This document shows, piece by piece, positions 1 to 5,621 of a DNA stretch of 12,244 nucleotides. Within the stretch, counting starts at the first letter, position 1. Every line of letters starts with the position of its first letter. This DNA is from Gammaproteobacteria bacterium. Lineage in GTDB: Bacteria; Pseudomonadota; Gammaproteobacteria; Pseudomonadales; UBA3067. Location: the NCBI GenBank assembly GCA_019090565.1, contig JAHRVS010000181.1, positions 1 to 12,244 on the forward strand, given 5' to 3'. A program made the position numbers and the translations under genes. The notes below the pieces were generated by a model. The model saw only the letters and a program-made list of their open reading frames with translations. It searched no databases and was not told the origin of the DNA.

Positions 1-225
1 AAAATGTACTATCTCACGCGATAGCTGCGTCACCGGTTAAGGCTCCTACAAAACCGGCATACAGCACATTGTGTGCATAAGCTCCGTACTTGAATTCTCG
101 TGTATGCCTTATACACTGCGGCTCTCTGCAATTGCGCCATGCATTGCTTTACCTCCTGTGTCCATGCAGTCGTCCGTGCAAGGCTTTCTTGCTGTCACAT
201 GAAAATCACTATTTTTAGAGACGCC
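1..225. mobile_element. MITE-like repeat, copy A (left end cut off by window)
   Basis: This stretch aligns over its length with the element at 8422-8576. Shared blocks include AAAATG(T/C)ACT near the left end, a GATAG core, a GG(T/A)TTAAGGC-like block, a GTATGCCTT(A/G)TACA(C/T)TGCGG block, and a right end of CACATGAAA...CTATTTTTAGAG. About ten bases of the left terminus lie before position 1. The copy is about 70 bases longer than copy B because of extra sequence in its middle. It contains an internal inverted repeat (GGCATACA at 56-63, TGTATGCC at 101-108). No transposase is encoded, so it looks non-autonomous. The parent transposon family is not recognised. Confidence 0.6.
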
Positions 226-292
226 CTTCATTATTTATAAGCTCGACGAAAACGAATATTCTATGACAGGTGGTTTTCTGGCGCCTGCCTAG

Positions 293-316
293 TTTTTGAC
301 ATTATTTCGTCAAAAA
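293..316. promoter_or_regulatory. Inverted repeat upstream of fleQ, FleQ-box-like half-sites
   Basis: TTTTTGAC (293-300) and GTCAAAAA (309-316) form a perfect 8-bp inverted repeat with an 8-base spacer. A further GTCAAAA follows at 327-333. The known FleQ consensus in Pseudomonas is close to GTCAATAAATTGAC, so these are half-site matches rather than a full box. The site lies just upstream of the best promoter-like hexamers I can see (TTGGGC at 317-322, TATATT at 341-346, 18-base spacer, weak). An operator for FleQ autoregulation or for another regulator is an inference. Confidence 0.35.
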
Positions 317-357
317 TTGGGCAAGTGTCAAAATATGTTCTATATTTATTTGGGCGG

Positions 358-371
358 GCCAATATATTGGC
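358..371. promoter_or_regulatory. 14-bp perfect palindrome in the fleQ leader
   Basis: GCCAATATATTGGC reads the same on both strands. It lies about 65 bases before the chosen fleQ start and just after the weak -10-like hexamer at 341-346, so it would fall at or near the transcript start. Perfect 14-bp dyads are typical of dimeric repressor or activator sites. No regulator can be assigned from sequence alone. Confidence 0.35.
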
Positions 372-436
372 AATCAGCCACATTTAGGCGGCTGCAAGGG
401 ATCTGTGGCCAGAATATTGTTGTTGTAAGGATGTTT

Positions 437-1918
437 ATGTTTGCTGAGCACGGGATTTTGGTTGTCGATGATAATAAGGGCCGTAGGCACGATCTGGCGG
501 TTATTTTTGGGTTTATTGGCGAAACTGTTTTTGGTGCTTCGAGTACCGACTGGGAATCTATTTTATCAGGTCGATCTGACCCAGAAGCACTGCCGCTGTG
601 TATTGTCATCGGTGAAGTCTCTCTACAGGGTAATATTCTGGACGTGCTTTCTTCGGTTGTTTCTTTGCAACCGAACACGGCCATTATTACCCTGGGCAAC
701 CATGGGCACGATTTTTCTTCGCAGGCAAATAACCATGTTATCGCGCAGTTTGATTGGCTACCCAGCTACAGTCAGCTTAATGACACGTTGCATCGCGCAC
801 AAATTTTTCAAAAGCAAAAATTAAGTTTGGAGGGGCGAGGTGCGCGTCGGGAGTGCACCTTGTTCCGCAGTTTAGTGGGCACAAGCCGTGGTGTTTCTCG
901 GGTGAGAGAGCTAATGGCGCAGGTGGCCGATAAAGAGGTGAATGTGCTCATTACAGGGGAGTCGGGCACAGGTAAAGAAGTGGTGGCGCGTAATTTACAT
1001 TTTCATTCTCATCGCCGTGATAAGCCTTTTATTCCCGTTAATTGCGGAGCGATTCCTCAAGAGCTTCTTGAAAGCGAATTGTTCGGCCATGAAAAAGGTG
1101 CGTTTACGGGTGCGATCAATAGTCGGGCGGGTCGTTTTGAGTTGGCGCAAGGAGGTACACTGTTTCTGGATGAAATTGGTGATATGCCTTTGCATATGCA
1201 GGTAAAGTTATTGCGAGTTTTGCAAGAGCGGTGTTTCGAGCGGGTAGGCAGCGCCAAATCAATCAAGGCTGACGTTAGGATCATTGCGGCCACCCATAAC
1301 AATTTGGAGGAAGCCATTGAGGCGGGCCGTTTTCGTGAAGACTTGTATTACCGTTTAAATGTGTTTCCTATTGAGGTGGCGCCCCTGCGTGAGCGCACGG
1401 AGGATATCCCTCTTCTAATCAACGAGTTAATTAAACGCATTGAAACAGAAAAGCGTGGGTCTATTCGTTTTAATTCCAGTGCGATCATGTCTTTGTGTCA
1501 CCATCATTGGTCGGGCAATGTGCGGGAGTTGGCGAATTTGGTTGAGCGTTTGGTGATTACTAATCCCTATGGTGTGATTGGTGTGCAGGAACTACCGGCA
1601 AAATTCCGTCACATTGATGTGAAAGAAGAGGAGTTCGTTAGTTCACAAGAGCAACAATCCCATGAGCAGCATTATGCAGGCGACTCAGACTCCACATTGC
1701 TTCCTCTTGAGGGGCTTGATTTAAAAGAGTATCTCGCCAAGCAAGAAAGTAACCTGATTCGTCAGGCTTTGGACGATACCGGTGGTGTGGTTGCCCGTGC
1801 AGCAGAGCGCTTACGGATTCGCCGTACCACTTTGGTAGAAAAAATGCGTAAGTATGGCATGCATAAAAAGGAAGTTGGCGACGGGTCTTTGACTCCCTCT
1901 CGGCCGGGGTTTTACTAA
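437..1918 (+). CDS. fleQ: Flagellar master regulator FleQ (sigma54-dependent activator)
   Basis: FleQ (FlrA in Vibrio) is the top-tier enhancer-binding protein that turns on early flagellar genes with sigma54. The protein is 493 aa, close to the usual ~490. Domain order is a receiver-like FleQ domain (about 4-115), an AAA+ core (about 148-390) and a C-terminal helix-turn-helix (about 449-475). The receiver lacks an obvious phospho-acceptor Asp, as expected for FleQ. Walker A is GESGTGKE (174-181), the sigma54-contacting GAFTGA loop is at 221-226, and Walker B is in GGTLFLDE. The LFRSLV motif at 142-147, R185/N186 and E330 match c-di-GMP contacts I recall from Pseudomonas aeruginosa FleQ at identical numbers. 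The start at 437 is chosen because AAGGA (427-431) lies five bases upstream and the length and numbering then fit the family. A TTG at 296 and an ATG at 431 are in frame but less likely. Confidence 0.95.
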   Translation: MFAEHGILVVDDNKGRRHDLAVIFGFIGETVFGASSTDWESILSGRSDPEALPLCIVIGEVSLQGNILDVLSSVVSLQPNTAIITLGNHGHDFSSQANNHVIAQFDWLPSYSQLNDTLHRAQIFQKQKLSLEGRGARRECTLFRSLVGTSRGVSRVRELMAQVADKEVNVLITGESGTGKEVVARNLHFHSHRRDKPFIPVNCGAIPQELLESELFGHEKGAFTGAINSRAGRFELAQGGTLFLDEIGDMPLHMQVKLLRVLQERCFERVGSAKSIKADVRIIAATHNNLEEAIEAGRFREDLYYRLNVFPIEVAPLRERTEDIPLLINELIKRIETEKRGSIRFNSSAIMSLCHHHWSGNVRELANLVERLVITNPYGVIGVQELPAKFRHIDVKEEEFVSSQEQQSHEQHYAGDSDSTLLPLEGLDLKEYLAKQESNLIRQALDDTGGVVARAAERLRIRRTTLVEKMRKYGMHKKEVGDGSLTPSRPGFY

Positions 1919-1923
1919 ATCGT

Positions 1924-1935
1924 TGTTAATTAACA
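1924..1935. promoter_or_regulatory. 12-bp palindrome between fleQ and the fleSR promoter
   Basis: TGTTAATTAACA is a perfect palindrome located just after the fleQ stop and about 12 bases before the -24 element of the fleSR promoter. It has no T-tract, so it does not look like an intrinsic terminator. It may be a regulator or IHF-like bending site, but nothing here identifies the protein. Confidence 0.25.
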
Positions 1936-1946
1936 CGAAATAAAAC

Positions 1947-1962
1947 TGGCCTGGTTTTTGCG
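1947..1962 (+). promoter_or_regulatory. Sigma54 (-24/-12) promoter of fleSR
   Basis: TGGCCTGGTTTTTGCG has the invariant GG and GC dinucleotides with exact -24/-12 spacing and a TTGC -12 element. It matches the TGGCAC-N5-TTGC consensus well. Transcription should start near 1972-1974. In Pseudomonas, fleSR is FleQ- and sigma54-dependent, which fits. A GTCTTTGAC at 1885-1893, about 80-90 bases upstream of the start, is a possible FleQ half-site but weak. Confidence 0.8.
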
Positions 1963-1997
1963 TTATGGCACTCATACTGATTAAAAGTGTGGATGCT

Positions 1998-3368
1998 ATG
2001 GAACAACGAATAGAGCAAGGTAAAGAGCAATGCAAAGAGCAATATAAAGGGCAGCGAGAAGCCCCGTATAAAGGTCAGCATGACGCTTCTATTTTAAGCG
2101 CTCTCATTGCGCCCACTTCGGGCCACGATGACGAGGCGCAGAGTCTAATCTTTCATACGGATCAACCCGCATCACCCCCTCCTAGCTCCCTCTTTAAAGC
2201 GAGAGAGCAGATTCATTCCCTCAAAGACGAAGTGCAAGGGCTTAAGCGAAAGCTCAGCGAACTTGAGCTTCGTGTCGGCGAAGGGCCTCAAACCCGCTAC
2301 AAGCATACTCAATTATTCGAGAGGCTTCTGCATCAGTTACCGTGCGGGGTCGTCATGCTGGATGGCAAGGGCGTTATAGAGCATATTAATGATTATGCGA
2401 CACGCCTGTTTAGCCATATCGAAGTGGGTGAGTCGTGGCTAAGCGTAATTCAAACTGAGTTTTCTCCTCGTGATGATGACGGCCACGAAATCTCATTGCG
2501 CAATGGCCGACGGGTGACGCTGGATACGGCCTCGCTGGACGACGCCAGCGGCCAAATTGTTATTCTTCTTGATCTCACCGAAACACGTAATCTTCAAAGC
2601 CAGCTCAGTCATCAGCAGCGCCTGGCTGAAATGGGCAAAATGATGGCCTCTTTGGCCCACCAGATTCGGACGCCGCTTTCCACTGCAATGTTATACGGTA
2701 GCCATTTAACAGAAACGGTGGTGGAGGACGCGCAGCGTGTCCGGTATGCGGGCAAGCTTCAAAACCGGCTGGAATGTATCAATCAACAAATTACCGACAT
2801 GCTCGTGTATGTGCGGGGCAGCGTTGAGCTGGAAGAGTGGATAAAGGTGGGGGACTTGTTTAGCGAGATTGAGGCCCACTGTGAAGACGTCGCCTGCGCG
2901 GAAGGCGGCACACTGAATTTTTCTTACGATGAGAGTGAGTTGGTGGCGCATCAGGTTATTCGTTGTAACAAAATCTCCTTAGTGGGTGCGTTTGGGAACC
3001 TGATTCAAAATGCATTTCAGGCGCAGGCACTGCCGGTGAATGTTGATTTACAGGCAGATTTTGACGGGAACTCGCATATTAATATTCGTGTTAGTGATAA
3101 TGGCCCTGGGCTTAATGACGAGCAAGCCAAGCAAATTTTTACCCCATTTTATACCACAAAAAGTGTCGGAACAGGGCTGGGCTTGCCCATTGTTAAAACA
3201 GTGATAGAGGCCCATGACGGGAAGATTTCTGTTTTTTCTGACCGGGATGATCTGGCTGCTGATACCGGTTGTTGTTTTTTGGTTAGTCTACCCTGTATGA
3301 CGAGTGGAAAGGAGGCCGCAAACAATAGGGTGCGCGCAGTTAATAGTGGAGTGATTGGCGATGAATAA
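1998..3368 (+). CDS. fleS: Flagellar sensor histidine kinase FleS
   Basis: FleS (FlrB) is a cytoplasmic histidine kinase that phosphorylates FleR to activate mid-tier flagellar genes. The 456-aa product has no membrane segment. It carries a Q/K/E-rich repeat N-terminus (about 2-29), a coiled-coil stretch (about 64-97), a PAS domain (about 105-195), a HisKA domain with the phospho-His in SLAHQIRTPLS (H221), and an ATPase domain with an N box near 333-338, DNGPG at 367-371 and GTGLGLPIV at 391-399. The PAS and H-box text closely resembles Pseudomonas FleS. An in-frame ATG at 1965 would lie upstream of the transcript start predicted from the -24/-12 promoter, so the ATG at 1998 is preferred; its ribosome site (GTGTGGA) is modest. 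The protein is about 50 residues longer than P. aeruginosa FleS (about 402 aa), mostly at the N-terminus. The gene overlaps fleR by 8 bases. Confidence 0.93.
   Translation: MEQRIEQGKEQCKEQYKGQREAPYKGQHDASILSALIAPTSGHDDEAQSLIFHTDQPASPPPSSLFKAREQIHSLKDEVQGLKRKLSELELRVGEGPQTRYKHTQLFERLLHQLPCGVVMLDGKGVIEHINDYATRLFSHIEVGESWLSVIQTEFSPRDDDGHEISLRNGRRVTLDTASLDDASGQIVILLDLTETRNLQSQLSHQQRLAEMGKMMASLAHQIRTPLSTAMLYGSHLTETVVEDAQRVRYAGKLQNRLECINQQITDMLVYVRGSVELEEWIKVGDLFSEIEAHCEDVACAEGGTLNFSYDESELVAHQVIRCNKISLVGAFGNLIQNAFQAQALPVNVDLQADFDGNSHINIRVSDNGPGLNDEQAKQIFTPFYTTKSVGTGLGLPIVKTVIEAHDGKISVFSDRDDLAADTGCCFLVSLPCMTSGKEAANNRVRAVNSGVIGDE
2001..2084 (+). repeat. Degenerate 12-bp tandem repeat at the start of fleS
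   Basis: Directly after the start codon, seven 12-base units run in frame and encode the tetrapeptides EQRI, EQGK, EQCK, EQYK, GQRE, APYK and GQHD. The central units (GAGCAATGCAAA, GAGCAATATAAA) differ by only two bases. Because units are four codons long, loss or gain would keep the reading frame. No such repeat is known to me in FleS homologues. Confidence 0.7.
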
Positions 3369-4773
3369 ACAAGCATACTCGATTCTTGTGGTAGAGGATG
3401 ATCAAGCGCTGCGTGTCGCTTTGACTGAAACGTTGTCTCTATCGGGGTACCATTGCACGCACGCAGAAAATGGCAAGCAGGCACTGGTGCGTATTGAAGA
3501 TTTGCTGATTAAGGAGTCCCTTGATTTAGTCATCACCGATAATCACATGCCGGTGATGGATGGGGAAACTTTGTTGCGTCATATACAAAAAAAACACCCT
3601 GAAATACCGGTTATTATGGCGACGGCTTACGGATCTATTGATGGCGCAGTAAACGCCATGCAACTTGGCGCGGTGGATTATTTGCAAAAGCCTTTTGATG
3701 TAAAAACCCTGCTGGAAAAGGTGGCGGAATTATTGCCTGATGCGTCTATTTCGCAGTGCGATGACATTGTTGCGCAAGACCCTTATACAAAACGCATATT
3801 TTCACTGGCAAAACGCCTCGCAAAAAGCGAAGCAACGGTGATGGTTTTGGGGGAAAGCGGCACGGGCAAGGAGGTGCTCGCAAATTATATTCACCAGCAC
3901 TCTCATCGCTCTGATTGCCCATTCGTGGCGATTAACTGTGCGGCCATTCCTGACAACATGCTGGAGTCAATTTTATTTGGTTATGAGAAAGGCGCTTTTA
4001 CCGGTGCTTATCAGGCAAAAAGTGGAAAATTCGAGCAAGCAAATGGCGGCACTTTGTTGCTGGATGAAATCTCAGAAATGGATATTTCTTTGCAGGCCAA
4101 ATTGCTGCGTGTTTTACAAGAGAAAGAGGTAGAGCGTATTGGTGGGAAGGCGCTTATCCCCCTCGATGTGCGAGTTATTGCCACCTCTAACCGGGATTTA
4201 GAGCAGGAGGTTTCACAAGGCCGGTTTCGAGAGGACTTGTACTACCGCTTAAATGTATTCCCAATAAAATGGCGCCCTCTCAGAGAGCGTGTGCTTGATA
4301 TTGTTCCCTTGGCAAATTTATTTATAAAAAAACATCAATCTGGTACGGCGCCAATCACATTGGATGAAAGCGCAAAGGCTTTCCTGGCCAAGCAGGCTTG
4401 GCCGGGTAATGTGCGGGAGCTGGAAAACCTTATTCAGCGAGCGATCATTCTTCAACAAGGTAATCGAATTTGCCGAGAGGACTTTGTCTACGAAGCGGAT
4501 GGGTTGGGGGCGGCTTCGGAATCGAAACTGTCTGATATGGATGTGGCTTATCCACATGAGCCTGTTCACGGTGAGGATGGCCGTAGCAGTGTGTTGAACT
4601 CTGACCTTAAGAAACGGGAATACCAGCTTATCATCGATACCTTGCGCTCGGTCAGTGGCCACAGAAATAAAACGGCCGAAATTCTCGGAATCAGCCCGCG
4701 GACGCTGCGTTATAAGATCGCAAAGATGCGCGAGAATGGGTTTAGTTTTGAGACCTTGGTTGAGGCGTCGTAA
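3361..4773 (+). CDS. fleR: Flagellar response regulator FleR (NtrC-type)
   Basis: FleR (FlrC) is the FleS-phosphorylated, sigma54-dependent activator of hook, rod and later flagellar genes. The 470-aa protein matches the family length (about 473). It has a receiver domain (about 7-120) with the acidic pair EDD near 13-15, the acceptor Asp in VITDN (D60) and the conserved Lys in QKPFD; an AAA+ domain with Walker A GESGTGKE, the GAFTGA loop (in FGYEKGAFTGAY), Walker B GGTLLLDE and the arginine-rich FREDLYYRLN segment; and a Fis-type helix-turn-helix near the C-terminus (NKTAEILGISPRTLRYKI). The start is the ATG at 3361, which overlaps the fleS stop (ATGAATAA) with GTGGAG upstream, implying translational coupling. 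An in-frame TTG at 3355 is less likely. It is the last gene of the fleSR unit, followed by a strong terminator. Confidence 0.95.
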   Translation: MNKQAYSILVVEDDQALRVALTETLSLSGYHCTHAENGKQALVRIEDLLIKESLDLVITDNHMPVMDGETLLRHIQKKHPEIPVIMATAYGSIDGAVNAMQLGAVDYLQKPFDVKTLLEKVAELLPDASISQCDDIVAQDPYTKRIFSLAKRLAKSEATVMVLGESGTGKEVLANYIHQHSHRSDCPFVAINCAAIPDNMLESILFGYEKGAFTGAYQAKSGKFEQANGGTLLLDEISEMDISLQAKLLRVLQEKEVERIGGKALIPLDVRVIATSNRDLEQEVSQGRFREDLYYRLNVFPIKWRPLRERVLDIVPLANLFIKKHQSGTAPITLDESAKAFLAKQAWPGNVRELENLIQRAIILQQGNRICREDFVYEADGLGAASESKLSDMDVAYPHEPVHGEDGRSSVLNSDLKKREYQLIIDTLRSVSGHRNKTAEILGISPRTLRYKIAKMRENGFSFETLVEAS

Positions 4774-4784
4774 AACTTTAACGC

Positions 4785-4817
4785 GGAGCCAGTTACTGGC
4801 TCCATTTTATTTTTCTT
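4785..4817 (+). terminator. Intrinsic terminator after fleR
   Basis: GGAGCCAG (4785-4792) and CTGGCTCC (4796-4803) form a perfect 8-bp GC-rich stem with a TTA loop, followed by ATTTTATTTTTCTT. It lies 12 bases after the fleR stop and separates fleSR from the fliE operon. Confidence 0.9.
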
Positions 4818-4965
4818 GGCTCTCCTGGTGTTTTTTCTTGATCTGCCAGGGCAATATTCTATTTGCCAGCGATTCCCTCTGCGTCACCAAAAACGAATCA
4901 CCAGAAATTAATCACCCAAGGCATCTTTCTTGGTTAATGCGGGTCGCATGAAAACTGTCATTTTC

Positions 4966-4981
4966 TGGCCTGCTTTATGCA
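4966..4981 (+). promoter_or_regulatory. Sigma54 (-24/-12) promoter of the fliE operon
   Basis: TGGCCTGCTTTATGCA keeps the invariant GG and GC with exact -24/-12 spacing. It shares TGGCCTG with the fleSR promoter. Transcription should begin near 4991, leaving a leader of about 65 bases before fliE. Control by FleQ and sigma54 is expected from the Pseudomonas hierarchy. Confidence 0.78.
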
Positions 4982-5016
4982 TTAATATTGTTAGTTTTAA
5001 TTCATCTCTTTAAACC

Positions 5017-5030
5017 GTCAAATATATGAC
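5017..5030. promoter_or_regulatory. FleQ-box-like dyad in the fliE leader
   Basis: GTCAAATATATGAC has GTCA and TGAC arms at the spacing of the Pseudomonas FleQ consensus (about GTCAATAAATTGAC; 10 of 14 bases agree). It lies downstream of the predicted transcript start, at roughly +26 to +39. FleQ is reported to bind atypically downstream of the promoter at fliE, flhA and fliL in P. aeruginosa, so the position supports the call. Binding here is inferred. Confidence 0.5.
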
Positions 5031-5056
5031 AGGCGACATCGTAAAAGGAGCGCTAC

Positions 5057-5401
5057 ATGGATAACTCCATGCAAGTTAGCCAACTGCTGGAAAACATGCA
5101 GTCTATTCGTTCGAAGATGCCCGCGTTTGAAAACCAGATTGATGTTGTGGGAGGTTTGGGGAAAAGCGATGCGATTTCTGGGCAGTTCTCAAACCACCTT
5201 AAAACCGCCATTGACAGTGTCAATGCGGTACAACAAGAATCAGCGCAGTTGTCGACGGCATTTATAAAAGGGGAGCCCGGTGTAGACCTTACCCAGGTGA
5301 TGATTGCGATGGAGAAATCAAGCATCTCTTTTCAGGCGTTGACGCAGGTAAGAAATAAAATGGTTGAAGCTTATCGAGAAGTGATGAATATGCAGGTTTA
5401 G
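5057..5401 (+). CDS. fliE: Flagellar hook-basal body protein FliE
   Basis: FliE is the small exported protein that joins the MS ring to the proximal rod and is among the first substrates of the flagellar export apparatus. The 114-aa product is near the usual 100-110 aa. The C-terminal half is the conserved FliE signature: it includes FIKGEPGVDLTQVMIAMEK, then SISFQALTQVRNKMVEAYREV, predicted helical and pore-lining in structural models. The start has an excellent ribosome site (AAGGAG at 5045-5050, six bases before ATG). It is the first gene of the fliEFGHIJ operon, behind the -24/-12 promoter. A 220-base gap, unusually long for this operon, separates it from fliF. Confidence 0.95.
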   Translation: MDNSMQVSQLLENMQSIRSKMPAFENQIDVVGGLGKSDAISGQFSNHLKTAIDSVNAVQQESAQLSTAFIKGEPGVDLTQVMIAMEKSSISFQALTQVRNKMVEAYREVMNMQV

Positions 5402-5621
5402 GGTGTGTATGAATATGGGCATTTTTCTTATCGCTTGCTGGGTGTTTGCTTGCAGAGCAATCGATTTAGTCGGCTTTACTGGATTGGGCGAGTGCAGCGT
5501 ATTTATTGGCAAAAAGAAAATTGGGTTTTCTCTTTTAGGCGCCCAGTGGGTGGCCTTTTCAAGATGTTCGCAGGTAGGTGTTTGTTTGCGAGTTGAAAAT
5601 GCATGATAGGGGGCGCTGAAC
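5402..5621 (+). other. Unusually long fliE-fliF spacer
   Basis: These 220 bases contain no recognised gene. Two overlapping plus-strand frames are open across most of it: one reaching TGA at 5604-5606 with a possible ATG at 5409, and one from GTG at 5405. The first would encode a Cys-rich peptide of about 65 aa with a hydrophobic start, the second an aromatic, basic peptide. Neither resembles a known family and ribosome sites are weak. An A/T-rich imperfect hairpin (GAAAA-TTGGG-TTTTC) lies near 5517-5531. The fliF ribosome site (AGGGGG near 5607-5613) closes the spacer. Confidence 0.4.
5439..5454 (+). promoter_or_regulatory. Possible weak sigma54 promoter before fliF
   Basis: TGGGTGTTTGCTTGCA keeps the invariant GG and GC at exact -24/-12 spacing and has a full TTGCA -12 element. 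Three bases of the -24 hexamer differ from TGGCAC. It sits inside the fliE-fliF spacer about 160 bases upstream of fliF, so it could supply extra fliF transcription. Chance occurrence is also possible. Confidence 0.28.

Noticed and set aside
296..436. N-terminal extension of fleQ from an upstream in-frame TTG
   Set aside because: The extra 47 residues do not resemble FleQ, the region contains dyads typical of a leader, and the start at 437 has a proper ribosome site and gives family length and residue numbering.
4822..4850. Second terminator hairpin after fleR (CCTGG/CCAGG)
   Set aside because: The stem is only about five pairs with a long loop and no T-tract follows; the 4785-4817 hairpin explains termination.
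4916..4933. CCAAG/CTTGG inverted repeat upstream of the fliE promoter
   Set aside because: Only five base pairs with an eight-base loop, easily expected by chance.
5418..5604. Terminal inverted repeats (GCATTTTTC / GAAAATGC) bounding the fliE-fliF spacer as another mobile element
   Set aside because: The match is about eight bases with a gap, there is no similarity to the two miniature elements, and no second copy is present.
5403..5606. Small Cys-rich coding frame between fliE and fliF
   Set aside because: Not called as a gene: weak ribosome site, no family match and an equally open alternative frame. It is kept only as a finding.
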